Source of the DNA: Gordonia heveisoli | GTDB lineage: Bacteria > Actinomycetota > Actinomycetes > Mycobacteriales > Mycobacteriaceae | Assembly: GCF_030315745.1 (NCBI RefSeq) | Contig: NZ_JASXSH010000008.1 | Coordinates: 62,001-126,000, forward strand | Length of the DNA: 64,000 nt | Direction of reading: 5' to 3' | Shown here: positions 17,101-25,274 of the stretch, in pieces | Layout: each line of letters opens with the position of its first letter | Position numbering within the stretch: position 1 is the stretch's first letter | Notes under the pieces: generated by a model | What the model was told of the DNA's origin: nothing | Database searches by the model: none | Seen by the model: the letters and a program-made list of their open reading frames with translations, nothing else | Position numbers and translations under genes: made by a program

Positions 17101-17982
17101 AACGACCATCCGCGGGTGGCGGTGAACGCGACCGGCACCCAGGTGGCGACGGCGAACAACAACGGCGGGCTCGTCGAGGTGTGGGATGTCGCCGATCCGG
17201 ACCGGCCGCGAGCCGCCGCCAAGCTGCGGGTCGGGACCCGCTATACGTCCCCGGTGGCGTTCTCCCCGACCGCCGATCGCCTGGCCACCGGCAGATCCGA
17301 CTTCACCGTCCAGATCTGGAATACCGACGATCCGGCGCGTCCGAGCACCGCGATCCCGGTCTTGACCGGACCGACGGACCTGATCCGCAGCGTGTCCTTC
17401 AGCCCGGACGGCAACCGTCTCGCGGTCAGCTCCGACGACAAGCGGGTCTATCTCTACGACCTCCGGCTCGGCATCGCCGAACCCATCGCCACCGTCCCCT
17501 CGGACGCGCCGGTCACCCAGACCGTCTTCGCCGACGGCGGCCGGGTGCTGGTGGTGGCGTCCCGCGACCTGACCACATGGACGGTGCCGGTCGACTTACG
17601 CGGCAACGCACCGCAACTCGTCGACCGCAAACCCGACCTGCATGCGTCGACGTTGTCGCTGGCACCGGCCCGGGTGATCGTCGGGACCAGCACCCACGAA
17701 TTGATGAGCTTCGCGATCGGCGACGACGGCGACCTGACCGATCTCCAGCGCGTCCGCCCGCTGCTGCCGACCACCGATACCACCACGACATGGCAGTTCC
17801 CGCTACGGATGTCGTCGGATGCCACGGTCCTCACCGGCGGCGACACCACCGGTGCCCTCTATTCGCAGACCCTGAGCGTCGACGCGGCCAGGGTGTGGAT
17901 CTGTTCGGCGACACCGTCGTTGAGCACGGCGCAGCGCGACATGTTCGTGCCGCACAGTGAGATCGGCGACGTCTGCGACTGA
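14143..17982 (+). CDS. HTH-nSTAND1-WD40 signalling ATPase
   Basis: A 1279-residue STAND-class protein. Residues 1-50 form a helix-turn-helix-like region (ASARASVSAQRISDWRNGRH). An NTPase of the nSTAND1 type follows, starting at YAGLATLTAADSALFFGRDD, with Walker A GVSGSGKSSLL (about 154) and Walker B TVIIDQFEDAF (about 226). A single membrane span lies near 532-555, then a helical stretch (NSAERAALLSHIDSLQ) and about 12 WD40 repeats from residue 630, such as TLAFSPDGRTLASGGDDQTV and SVSFSPDGNRLAVSSDD. Such proteins act as ligand-gated scaffolds; roles in defence or signalling are inferred, not shown. An in-frame TAA at 14110 leaves TTG 14143 as the only start, with GGTGATGGTGAG upstream. It is monocistronic. 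Confidence 0.9.
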   Translation: MDFGEALGRLFVQAGRPTLRAASARASVSAQRISDWRNGRHLPRDFATVEPLLLWLTTKAVATGQPDVLSLPQWRELWDRHLSEEPPARAPAPPTPTTRPYAGLATLTAADSALFFGRDDLICTLVDTILETRAGHAGDEPSAGPRSKLIIVTGVSGSGKSSLLRAGLARDSRAPALRYGSVTATGVELEPCPGDPEVPANPEDTAQAEAIAGLRTTADADAPTVIIDQFEDAFALEPEAMVAVMREVDDLSRKSVVILGLRADFFGRCVEFPFLAAAWQSRCVIVSEMTRTQLRDVITGPVRLAGGRIESGLADVMITDLYEASTVGDRAGRLPLLAHVLHATWARRTGNRMTLSGYRATGGIARAVADTAEAAWAALDPEDQDLARALLLALVHVGPAGLALRVPLAPSTIAGRFPPKVSAVIDIFAQARLLTASTDSVMLVHDVVLTAWPRLAEWIAADSGTHLWRQQLDADTESWVSNNRSRSFLYTGSRLENARTHRSALATNYQHLLTKENDEFLDAASAQQRRRRMLVIIAAVIVAGLAIASTITAAIALRQAHDLTLQRNSAERAALLSHIDSLQQSNPSLAAHLLLVAHELYPDDETVTSRMLGAATSPLARAIPGNTGPVYDLAFDTDGRYLASATGDRAVRVWERTDDGTDYREVATLTGYGQYVTSVDFHPTLPLLATGSGDGTVRVWDLRNPGHPVLAATTEPGHGTVYMVRFSVDGSTLAASADDGTVTIFAVSPDGALTQTAVLDAHGASAARTLAFSPDGRTLASGGDDQTVRLWTTGRTPQPVARIGGFPSIAHAVTFSPDSRALAVTGDSANAQLWNVADPAQPRPITTALPNTTAGSWSVAFNSAGTRLASARADGTVLVWNTANITSPITEWALQTASEQGSVRTFSAAFSPDGTELVSGRSDGTLDVWSLPPTTVPDRGGIITGIGTSADHRVLATVGTDTTLNLWTPRPGTMTLRSRTPIDRRVNDHPRVAVNATGTQVATANNNGGLVEVWDVADPDRPRAAAKLRVGTRYTSPVAFSPTADRLATGRSDFTVQIWNTDDPARPSTAIPVLTGPTDLIRSVSFSPDGNRLAVSSDDKRVYLYDLRLGIAEPIATVPSDAPVTQTVFADGGRVLVVASRDLTTWTVPVDLRGNAPQLVDRKPDLHASTLSLAPARVIVGTSTHELMSFAIGDDGDLTDLQRVRPLLPTTDTTTTWQFPLRMSSDATVLTGGDTTGALYSQTLSVDAARVWICSATPSLSTAQRDMFVPHSEIGDVCD

Positions 17983-18032
17983 GAGCGGTTACCCGACGCC
18001 TCGTCCGCTCCGAGACACTCGAGGACACAACG

Positions 18033-18068
18033 CAGTGAGCCCCACCGGAATCCCGGTGGGGCTCACTG
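18033..18068. terminator. Bidirectional hairpin terminator
   Basis: A perfect 16-bp stem (CAGTGAGCCCCACCGG with its complement) with loop AATC, between the convergent nSTAND gene and the 18078-18875 gene. It is the strongest terminator-like hairpin in the window. Confidence 0.88.
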
Positions 18069-18077
18069 TGAATGCGA

Positions 18078-18875
18078 CTACTTCTTGGGCAGGAACTGCC
18101 GGGCGATGTCGCCGGCCGGGCCGAGTTCGGGGTGCAGCGCGAGCGCACGATCGGCGGCCGTGATGATGTTGCCCACGGTCGGATCCTCGACGATGTCCTC
18201 AGCCAGATCACCCGCCGGCTTCGGCGCGGCGATGTCGGCGGCGGCCGCCTTCGGCGCGGGCACCGCGTCGGCGGCGTAGGTGCTGCCGACGGCCGCACCG
18301 ACACCGGCACCGATGGCAGCACCGATACCGGCGCCGATCAGCGGCGAGGCGATGGCCGACACCGGCCAGGCGATGGCGACCGCGAGCGGGACGACGACGG
18401 TGCATGCGACACCGGCCGGCGGCAGAACCGCGGTGGCCCCGGTGCACAGCGCCACACTGGCCGCACCGGCAACGGCCGAACCGATGGTGCCGACCAGCGG
18501 CGCGGCGAGGTAGCCCACCCCGAATCCGACGACCGCGCCGATCCCGGCCCCGACCGCGGTCGAGGTGCCGATCGCCTCCGGCGACGCGACCTCGTGACGG
18601 CCCGGCAGATTGCGCACCGATGCCACCGATTCACGCGGCACCAGGGAGACGCCCGCGATCGGTGCGGCGACCTGTGGCACGGCCTGCGCGACGACGTGGT
18701 GCGCGGCCGGGGCCGCCGCCTGCGCGCCGGCACTGGCGGCCGGGGCTACCGCACCCAGCACGCCGACCATCGCCACACCGGCCAGACCGGCTCCCGCGGT
18801 GCGACTCTTCCAACGACCACCCGAACGCGTAGACCGCGCTGCGGGCACACTCCAACCACTGATTCCCCGACCCAT
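18078..18875 (-). CDS. Secreted glycine-zipper-rich protein of unknown function
   Basis: A 265-residue exported protein. The N-terminus carries Arg/Lys residues and then a hydrophobic segment ending in Ala-x-Ala (AGLAGVAMVGVLGAVAPAASAGA), a signal peptide. The middle third is made of Gly/Ala-rich hydrophobic runs (GAGIGAVVGFGVGYLAAPLVG; LIGAGIGAAIGAGVGAAVGS) that look like glycine-zipper membrane-inserting segments, followed by a soluble, acidic C-terminus. AGGAAAGG six bases before ATG 18875 fixes the start; an in-frame codon at 18896 is less likely. I recognise no named family. A porin-like or membrane-associated envelope role is a guess. It ends at a strong terminator and stands alone. Confidence 0.8.
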   Translation of the reverse strand: MGRGISGWSVPAARSTRSGGRWKSRTAGAGLAGVAMVGVLGAVAPAASAGAQAAAPAAHHVVAQAVPQVAAPIAGVSLVPRESVASVRNLPGRHEVASPEAIGTSTAVGAGIGAVVGFGVGYLAAPLVGTIGSAVAGAASVALCTGATAVLPPAGVACTVVVPLAVAIAWPVSAIASPLIGAGIGAAIGAGVGAAVGSTYAADAVPAPKAAAADIAAPKPAGDLAEDIVEDPTVGNIITAADRALALHPELGPAGDIARQFLPKK

Positions 18876-19085
18876 TGGACTGCCTTTCCTAGACAAAGCC
18901 TCGAATGTCCCCCGACGGATTACGAGATGACAACGGTCAATTTACGATCGCGCGCCGCAGATGGCGAGATGGCCGCCCGCGTTGTGACACACATCGCAGA
19001 CATGGGAGGAATGGCGTTGCGCCACAACATTTTCCGTCAAGTAACGAAATTGTGAATAGTGCACCAACGACGGGGTGCGGAGATC

Positions 19086-20699
19086 TCACCGGAAGGACAG
19101 CACATCCTCACCCCAGGCCCGCCAGAGGTCGGCATCGAGGTTCTCGGCGACCCGATCCCGTTCGTCGATCACCAGCACCGGACGCGTCCTCGGATCGTAG
19201 GCAGGCCAATCCGGTGCGTCCTCGATCCCACGCGCGTCGGGGGCGCCACCGTGCGCGAACGCCGCCCATCGCGCCAGCATCCGCCGCGAGACCGCCTCCC
19301 CCTGTCCCCGACCGCCGAGCAGGAAGGTGATGTCCTTGGAGCCGTTCACGAGATTGCCCCACATGTACGGCAATTCGGTCGCGTGTGCCGCTCCGACCCG
19401 CAGCATTCTCAGCATCCGCGTGGCGAAGTCGAAGCGGTAGACGAAGACCGGAGCACGGGTGGTGTGCGCTTCAGCCAGCCACAGCGTCGGCATCCGGAAG
19501 GCGACGTCGCGGGCCACTCCGAGTCCGGCGACCTTGGGCCGCAACCCCGAATACGCCGCCGCGATCTCGGCCCGTTCCGGCAGCACGACGTCGGGGTATT
19601 GCTCGGACATGTCGGCGAACATGCGTCTGATGTCGTCGGGGGTGATCGGCATCAGCGGCGATTTCATGAATTTGAAGGCCGTCGCCTCGTCCCGGTTGGT
19701 CCCGATCAGCAGCGGCACCGGCAGCGACTGCCCCGCCCGGTACACGTCCAGCGGATGGCGGGGCACCAGGTCACCGTCGATCACCGGCGCGAAGGCGATG
19801 GTGCCCGGTGCGGTGTCGGGCACCTGCGCGAACGCACGCATCGACGCGGCGACCAATGCCGCACTCTCGGCGCGGCGCACACCGTCGGCTGTCCTGGACT
19901 CCAGACCGTCCAGCATCGACGCGGTCACCCGTTCGGCACGCTCCTGGTCATACATCGAGGTCGCCGGCGAACTCTGCGCGATCGCGCGATGGAAGAGTCC
20001 GGCCGCCGCGGGCATCGTCAGCAGCGTCGTCACGATGCCGCCGCCTGCCGATTCCCCGAAGATGGTCACCGCGTCGGGGTTACCGCCGAAGGCTGCGATG
20101 TTCTCCCGCACCCAGCGCAACGCGACCAGGACGTCGCTGAGCGCGACGTTGGTCTCGAATCCCGCTCCGACACTGGACAGATCGGCGAAACCGAAGATGC
20201 CGAGCCGGTAGTTGACGGTGACCACCACGACGTCTCCGGTGGCCGCCAAAGTGGTGGCGTCGTACAGCGGTTGTGCTACCGAGCCGAAAATGTAGGCGCC
20301 ACCGTGAATCCAGACCATCACCGGTGCGCGGTGCGTCGGGGTGGCACCGGCCGGTGTCCAGACGTTGAGCCACAGGCAGTCCTCGGACATCGTGGGGTCG
20401 GGACCGAGCCGGATGGCCGGGTTGGGTTCCTGCGGACACACCCCGCCCGGCGACGACGCGTCGAGGTCGCCGTCGTGGGCGCCGGCCGGTTGTGCTCGAC
20501 GCCACCGGAGATCGCCGACGGGCGCCTGTGCGTAGCGGATGCCGGCGAACACCGAGACCACTCCGGCGGCCCCGCGCACCAGGTTTCCGACGATCGGCCC
20601 GAGGGCGGTGTCGGCCACCGGACGTCCGTCGACGGTCGTCGGGAGCAGGTGACCGGGGTCGTCGGGGTGGCTGGCGACGGGATCGCTGGGAACCGGCAT
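19086..20699 (-). CDS. Type B carboxylesterase/lipase
   Basis: A 537-residue alpha/beta hydrolase of the carboxylesterase family. The oxyanion-hole loop is VMVWIHGGAYIFGS, the nucleophile elbow FGESAGGG, and the signature SEDCLWLNVWTPAG precedes them. The catalytic acid and His lie in the C-terminal half. No signal peptide is evident, so it is probably cytoplasmic. It would hydrolyse short-chain esters. It is divergent from the formylglycine-generating enzyme with 82 bases between start codons. Nothing suggests a functional link beyond the shared gap. Confidence 0.92.
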   Translation of the reverse strand: MPVPSDPVASHPDDPGHLLPTTVDGRPVADTALGPIVGNLVRGAAGVVSVFAGIRYAQAPVGDLRWRRAQPAGAHDGDLDASSPGGVCPQEPNPAIRLGPDPTMSEDCLWLNVWTPAGATPTHRAPVMVWIHGGAYIFGSVAQPLYDATTLAATGDVVVVTVNYRLGIFGFADLSSVGAGFETNVALSDVLVALRWVRENIAAFGGNPDAVTIFGESAGGGIVTTLLTMPAAAGLFHRAIAQSSPATSMYDQERAERVTASMLDGLESRTADGVRRAESAALVAASMRAFAQVPDTAPGTIAFAPVIDGDLVPRHPLDVYRAGQSLPVPLLIGTNRDEATAFKFMKSPLMPITPDDIRRMFADMSEQYPDVVLPERAEIAAAYSGLRPKVAGLGVARDVAFRMPTLWLAEAHTTRAPVFVYRFDFATRMLRMLRVGAAHATELPYMWGNLVNGSKDITFLLGGRGQGEAVSRRMLARWAAFAHGGAPDARGIEDAPDWPAYDPRTRPVLVIDERDRVAENLDADLWRAWGEDVLSFR

Positions 20700-20781
20700 C
20701 CCCCGATTGTGGCCCGCCCATCACCGATCGGGGCGCAATCGCCGACACCGGACGCGCGGCGGGCCGGTTAGCCTCGACGAC

Positions 20782-21678
20782 GTGGCTCTCACAGAACTCG
20801 TCCAGCTGCCCGCGGGCACCTTCCGCATGGGGTCGGACCGGCATTACCCCGAAGAACGTCCGGCCCATGAGCGTGCGGTCGGCGCCTTCGCGATCGAGGC
20901 CCATCCGGTCACCAACGCCCAGTTCGCCGAGTTCGTGACCGAGACCGGCTACGTGACGGTGGCGCAGGAGCCGATCGACCCCACCGATTTTCCCGGCGCC
21001 GATCCGGCGACGCTGGTGCCCGGCGCACTTGTCTTCACCCCGACCTCCGGCCCGGTCTTCCTCGGCAACTGGCAGCAATGGTGGCGATGGCAGCCCGACG
21101 CGTCGTGGCGGCAGCCGCAGGGGCCAGGCTCGGGCATCGACGATCGGCTCGACCATCCGGTCGTGCATGTCGCCTACCGCGATGCGGCCGCTTACGCGCA
21201 GTGGGCGGGCCGTCGGCTCCCGACCGAGACCGAGTGGGAGTACGCGGCACGCGGCGGGCAGTCCGGCGACCACGAGTTCGCCTGGGGGGACGACTTCGCT
21301 CCGGACGGTCGGCCCCGCGCGAATACGTGGCAGGGTCACTTCCCCTACGACAATCAGGGCTGGGGTGGCACAAGTCCGGTGGGCAGCTATCCGGCGAACG
21401 GTTTCGGCCTCGTCGACATGATCGGCAATGTGTGGGAACGCACCTCCGACGTCTTCACCCCGCGCCACGTCCGACCCGACGACATCCACGTCAGCGCCGA
21501 CGGTCGGCCCGACCTGCTGGCGCCGACCACCTCGCCGACGGTGATGCGGGTGACGAAGGGCGGCTCCCATCTGTGCGCACCCGAATACTGTCGGCGGTAC
21601 CGGCCCGCGGCCCGATCGGCCCAGTCCGACGACACCGCGACCAGTCATCTCGGCTTCCGGTGCGTGGCGCAGGTGTGA
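20782..21678 (+). CDS. Formylglycine-generating enzyme (sulfatase activator)
   Basis: A 298-residue copper-dependent oxidase of the SUMF1/FGE family, which converts a Cys in sulfatases to formylglycine. The N-terminal FRMGSDRHYPEERPAHERAV, the central RLPTETEWEYAARGG and IGNVWERTSD, and the C-terminal GFRC are family hallmarks. The two active-site cysteines lie five apart in KGGSHLCAPEYCRRYR (about residues 265 and 270), as in the characterised aerobic actinobacterial enzymes, which separates it from catalytically inert relatives such as EgtB or SUMF2. GTG 20782 is chosen because the fold begins there. No sulfatase gene is visible in the window, so its substrate is encoded elsewhere. Confidence 0.93.
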   Translation: MALTELVQLPAGTFRMGSDRHYPEERPAHERAVGAFAIEAHPVTNAQFAEFVTETGYVTVAQEPIDPTDFPGADPATLVPGALVFTPTSGPVFLGNWQQWWRWQPDASWRQPQGPGSGIDDRLDHPVVHVAYRDAAAYAQWAGRRLPTETEWEYAARGGQSGDHEFAWGDDFAPDGRPRANTWQGHFPYDNQGWGGTSPVGSYPANGFGLVDMIGNVWERTSDVFTPRHVRPDDIHVSADGRPDLLAPTTSPTVMRVTKGGSHLCAPEYCRRYRPAARSAQSDDTATSHLGFRCVAQV

Positions 21679-21863
21679 TGGCGGTTTCACTGTCGGGCGG
21701 CTGTGGGCCGCGTATGAGCTGCCGGGACATGCGGCGCCAACACTGGTGGCCCGCCTGGCTGCCGCGGCAGGGGCGCTAGGCCCGAACTCGTCGAGACCTC
21801 CGGCATGGCGTCGGCGCCTCAGGGAGCAGTCTGGGCCGTCGATGTGATACCCAAAAGAGGAAA
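21679..21863. other. Gap after the FGE gene
   Basis: About 185 bases between the FGE stop and the tRNA terminator. No coding sequence or motif is evident. Confidence 0.5.
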
Positions 21864-21901
21864 CCCCGGCACGATCGGCGGTCGGCCAACCGGCACCGGG
21901 G
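21864..21901 (-). terminator. Terminator of tRNA-Thr
   Basis: On the minus strand CCCCGG pairs with CCGGGG across a 26-base loop that can itself fold, and the stem is followed by TTTCCTCTTTT. It starts 6 bases beyond the tRNA CCA end. Confidence 0.65.
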
Positions 21902-21906
21902 CTCGG

Positions 21907-21981
21907 TGGAGCCCCCTGTCAGGATTGAACTGACGACCTTTCGCTTACAAGGCGAGTGCTCTACCACTGAGCTAAGGAGGC
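21907..21981 (-). tRNA. tRNA-Thr (anticodon TGT)
   Basis: Seventy-five bases including an encoded CCA. The acceptor stem GCCTCCT pairs with AGGGGGC, the D arm is GCTC-AGTGGTA-GAGC, the anticodon loop is CTTGTAA with TGT at 34-36, and the T arm is GTCAG-TTCAATC-CTGAC. The anticodon stem has four good pairs and one end mismatch. The 5' end lies only 4 bases from the divergent thrE start codon, so its promoter must lie inside the thrE coding region. Confidence 0.97.
21974..21980 (+). promoter_or_regulatory. thrE ribosome-binding site inside the tRNA-Thr gene
   Basis: On the plus strand the antisense of the tRNA acceptor stem reads AAGGAGG, a perfect Shine-Dalgarno, five bases before the GTG of thrE. 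This happens because the tRNA 5' end (CCTCCTT) equals the anti-Shine-Dalgarno of 16S rRNA. It supports the GTG at 21986 as the start and means the thrE message begins within or beyond the tRNA gene. Confidence 0.65.
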
Positions 21982-21985
21982 GTGT

Positions 21986-23443
21986 GTGCGTGAGTATATC
22001 GGCCGCGCCCTGAGGTTCTTGAACCCTGTCCGCCTCACCGACGCCCAACCCGCGACGATCGACACCATCGAGCCCGGCTCGATCATGGTCTCGCCGCGGA
22101 AGCCGATCGACCGGTTCGACGTCGCGGCGATCACCGAGGTACTCGATCTGGCCACCAAGATCGGTGCGGTGCTGCTGGATTCGGGTACCGCCGCGATCGA
22201 CACGCAGACCCAGATCAAATTCGTCGCCGGGGTGTACGGTCTCGCCGACGTCGACGTCGACGTGACCTACAACACCATCGTGGTGAGCGCCCGGCGCGGA
22301 CCGACGTTGCCGCCGATCACCACGATGGAGCAGGTCTACTACCGCTCGATGGACTTCACCCGGCTCGCCCAGGTGGACCGCCTCGTCCGCCGCATCCGTG
22401 ACTCGGCCATCACCGCCGACACCGCACATCGCATGGTCGACAAGATCATCGCCAACCCGCACCCCTATCCGCACTGGGTGGCGACCTCGGCGTGGGGAGT
22501 GATGGCGTCGGGGATCTCGGTACTGCTCGGCGGCCGGGTGATCGTGGCCCTGCTGGCCTTCGCGACCACGGTCGCGATCGTGGCTGTCAACCGCCGTCTC
22601 AATCGGATCGGCATGCCCCCGTTCTTCCAGCAGATACTCGGCGGATTCATCGCAGTGGTGCCGGCCGCGCTCGTCTACGGCGCCGCCGACCGGTTCGACT
22701 TCACCCTCACGCCATCGCTGGTGATCGCCGCCGACATCGTCGTTCTGCTGTCCGGGCTGTCCCTGGTCGGGTCGGTGCAGGACGCGATCACCGGCGCACC
22801 GATCACCGGGGTGGCACGCTTCTTCGAACTGCTGCTGCTCACCGGCGGCATCATCGCCGGCGTCGGCATCGCGATCCGGATCGTCGAGATCGGCGGCATC
22901 TACCTTCCCGAGATCACCACCGCGACCAGCTTCGACGCCGTCGAGATCCCGGTGCGTGTGATCGCAGGCGCGGTCGCGGCCTGCGCCTATGCGCTGGCCA
23001 GCTATGCCGAACGCCGCGCGCTGCCGGTGGCCTTCCTCGGCGGGCTCATCGGCGCGGGTGTGGTGGCGGTGGTGACCTACTACTTCTCGGTCGGCGACAT
23101 CATCGCCAACGGCACCGCCGCCGCACTCGTCGGACTGATCGGTGGTCTGCTGGCCCGCCGGGCGCTGACGCCTCCGCTGGTGGTTGCGGTGGCGGGCATC
23201 ACCCCACTGTTACCCGGACTGGCGGTCTATCGCGGCCTCTACGGCCTCCTCAACGAACAGACGTTGCAGGGCATCACATGGATGACCGCGGCCCTGGGTA
23301 TCGGATGCGCGCTGGCCGCCGGGGTCACCCTCGGCGAATTCGTCGCCCGGCTGTTGCGCCGACCTACCCTGCCCCCGACGCCGGACTGGCTGGCCCGCCG
23401 ACGGCTGTCGGCCACCCGCGAACATCGTCGACGGCCACGATGA
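21986..23443 (+). CDS. thrE: Threonine/serine exporter, ThrE family
   Basis: A 485-residue proton-driven exporter of threonine and serine in the inner membrane. The N-terminal amphipathic domain (LDLATKIGAVLLDSGTAAIDTQTQIKF) is followed by about ten membrane spans. Segments closely match Corynebacterium glutamicum ThrE: VQDAITGAPITGVARFFELL, TGGIIAGVGIAI, PPLVVAVAGITPLLPGLAVY and AAGVTLGEFVARLLRRP. Both the N-terminal DUF1212 and the C-terminal membrane domain are in one chain, as in corynebacteria. The GTG start at 21986 has an ideal AAGGAGG within the divergent tRNA-Thr gene. Functional pairing of a threonine tRNA and a threonine exporter is suggestive but unproven. Confidence 0.92.
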   Translation: MREYIGRALRFLNPVRLTDAQPATIDTIEPGSIMVSPRKPIDRFDVAAITEVLDLATKIGAVLLDSGTAAIDTQTQIKFVAGVYGLADVDVDVTYNTIVVSARRGPTLPPITTMEQVYYRSMDFTRLAQVDRLVRRIRDSAITADTAHRMVDKIIANPHPYPHWVATSAWGVMASGISVLLGGRVIVALLAFATTVAIVAVNRRLNRIGMPPFFQQILGGFIAVVPAALVYGAADRFDFTLTPSLVIAADIVVLLSGLSLVGSVQDAITGAPITGVARFFELLLLTGGIIAGVGIAIRIVEIGGIYLPEITTATSFDAVEIPVRVIAGAVAACAYALASYAERRALPVAFLGGLIGAGVVAVVTYYFSVGDIIANGTAAALVGLIGGLLARRALTPPLVVAVAGITPLLPGLAVYRGLYGLLNEQTLQGITWMTAALGIGCALAAGVTLGEFVARLLRRPTLPPTPDWLARRRLSATREHRRRPR

Positions 23444-23551
23444 CCTGCCCGGAAACCGCAGCACCGACCCGGCCGGACTTCGTCGGCGCGCCGCTCGGCC
23501 GCTAGACTGGTGATCCGACCTCGCACACGCGTTTGAGACTTAGGGGAGTAC

Positions 23552-23719
23552 ATGCCCGCGAAGACCACCGACATCGCGACCGACGACGAACTCGACGAGC
23601 CGGTAGCCGACGAGACCGCCACCTCGGCCCGTCGCGTCGTCGCCGCCTACGCAACCGACGCCGACGAGTGCCGGATGCTGCTGGCCATGTTGGGTATCGC
23701 ACCGGGCGAGAACGCCTGA
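23552..23719 (+). CDS. Small conserved protein upstream of otsA (Rv3489-like)
   Basis: A 55-residue protein (start [16 protein letters not shown]) with an acidic N-terminus and the C-terminal segment [24 protein letters not shown] lies seven bases before the ATG and the stop is four bases before the otsA start. In M. tuberculosis a protein of similar size, Rv3489, precedes otsA (Rv3490), so the pairing is conserved. No function is known to me. A role in control or assembly of trehalose-6-phosphate synthase is inferred from the fixed position. Confidence 0.8.
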   Translation: MPAKTTDIATDDELDEPVADETATSARRVVAAYATDADECRMLLAMLGIAPGENA

Positions 23720-23723
23720 CCCG

Positions 23724-25274
23724 GTGACGCCGATCCCGGACAGTTCAGGCGCGGGTAGTCCCGACGCACACAGCACTTCCGATCGGCCGGGCCACGCGCC
23801 CCATGCGGGCGCCGAATTCGTGGTCGTGGCCAACCGCCTCCCGGTGGACAAAGAGGTCCTGCCCGACGGGACTGTCCACTGGAAGCGGAGCCCCGGCGGT
23901 CTCGTGACCGCGCTGGAACCGATTCTCCGGCAGAAGACCGGTGCCTGGGTCGGCTGGTCCGGGGTCCCCGACTCCGACGACAATCCCGATATCGACGGCA
24001 TCGACATCCATGCCGTGCCGCTGTCGTCGCAGGAGATCGCCGAATACTACGAGGGTTTCTCCAACGCCACCCTGTGGCCGCTCTACCACGACGTCATCGT
24101 CAAACCCGAATATCACCGCGAGTGGTGGAACACCTACGTCGAGGTCAACCGCCGCTTCGCCGAGGCCACCTCCGCCGCGGCCGGTGAGGGTGCGATCGTC
24201 TGGGTCCAGGATTATCAGCTGCAACTGGTCCCGAAGATGCTGCGCATGCTGCGGCCCGACCTGCGCATCGGCTTCTTCCTGCACATCCCGTTCCCGCCGG
24301 TCGAACTGTTCATGCAGAACCCGTGGCGCACGGAGATCATCGAGGGGCTCCTCGGCGCGGATCTGATCGGGTTCCACCTGGCCGGCGGTGCACAGAACTT
24401 TCTCTACCTCGCCCGACGACTGGCCGGGCAGGCCACCAGTAAGGGCACCGTCGGCGTCCGGTCCCGGTTCGGCGTGGTGCAGGTCGGATTCCGCACCGTA
24501 CGGGTGGGCGCATTCCCCATCTCGATCGATTCCGGCGAGCTGGACACCAAGGCCCGTTCCAAGGAGATCCGTAAACGCGCCGCCGAGATCCGTGCCGAAC
24601 TCGGCAACCCGAAGACGATCCTGCTCGGCGTCGACCGCCTCGACTACACCAAGGGCATCGACGTCCGGCTGCGTGCGCTTTCGGAGCTGCTGGCCGAGGG
24701 ACGCGTCGACCCGCACGACACCGTGATGGTGCAGTTGGCCACGCCGAGCCGCGAGCGTGTGGACAGCTACGTCCAGATGCGGGCGGGCATCGAGCAACTG
24801 GTCGGCAATATCAACGGCATGTTCTCCACGGTGGGCCAGCCGGTGGTGCAGTACCTGCACCGGCCCGTGCCACGCGACGAACTGATCGCCTTCTTCGCGG
24901 CCGCCGACGTCATGCTCGTCACGCCGCTCCGGGACGGCATGAATCTGGTGGCCAAGGAGTATGTGGCTTGCCGCAGCGACTTGGGCGGCGCACTGGTGCT
25001 GTCCGAATTCACAGGCGCCGCAGCCGAATTGAAGTCCTCCTACCAGGCCAACCCGTACGATCTGGACGGGGTGAAGGACGCCATCGAGGCGGCCGTCAAC
25101 CAGGCCCCCACGGAGGGACGCCGACGGATGCGGGCGCTGCGTAGGCAGGTGCTCACCCACGACGTGGCGAAGTGGGCCGAATCCTTCCTCGGCGCATTGT
25201 CGGCCACCCCGACGACGACCGCGTCCGCCGACCGCGGCGTCCGCCTGGTCCCCGAGCTCGACCAGGACGAATGA
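23724..25274 (+). CDS. otsA: Trehalose-6-phosphate synthase
   Basis: A 516-residue GT20 enzyme that joins glucose from a nucleotide sugar to glucose 6-phosphate in the cytoplasm. Recognisable motifs are the N-terminal [12 protein letters not shown] and [13 protein letters not shown] (phosphate binding), [30 protein letters not shown] and the donor-binding [15 protein letters not shown]. Length is normal for actinobacterial OtsA. The GTG start directly follows the small gene. The otsB start overlaps its stop as ATGA, so synthase and phosphatase are made together. Trehalose serves as osmoprotectant and as the carrier sugar for mycolates in this group of bacteria. Confidence 0.97.
   Translation: MTPIPDSSGAGSPDAHSTSDRPGHAPHAGAEFVVVANRLPVDKEVLPDGTVHWKRSPGGLVTALEPILRQKTGAWVGWSGVPDSDDNPDIDGIDIHAVPLSSQEIAEYYEGFSNATLWPLYHDVIVKPEYHREWWNTYVEVNRRFAEATSAAAGEGAIVWVQDYQLQLVPKMLRMLRPDLRIGFFLHIPFPPVELFMQNPWRTEIIEGLLGADLIGFHLAGGAQNFLYLARRLAGQATSKGTVGVRSRFGVVQVGFRTVRVGAFPISIDSGELDTKARSKEIRKRAAEIRAELGNPKTILLGVDRLDYTKGIDVRLRALSELLAEGRVDPHDTVMVQLATPSRERVDSYVQMRAGIEQLVGNINGMFSTVGQPVVQYLHRPVPRDELIAFFAAADVMLVTPLRDGMNLVAKEYVACRSDLGGALVLSEFTGAAAELKSSYQANPYDLDGVKDAIEAAVNQAPTEGRRRMRALRRQVLTHDVAKWAESFLGALSATPTTTASADRGVRLVPELDQDE

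Noticed and set aside
13648-18070. Defence island around the nSTAND gene
   Set aside because: No nuclease, toxin, restriction or other defence gene is adjacent; neighbours are RidA and a secreted protein, so only the single protein is a candidate.
21907-21981. Integration site of a mobile element at the tRNA
   Set aside because: No integrase, no direct repeat of the tRNA 3' end nearby and no compositional change on either side.
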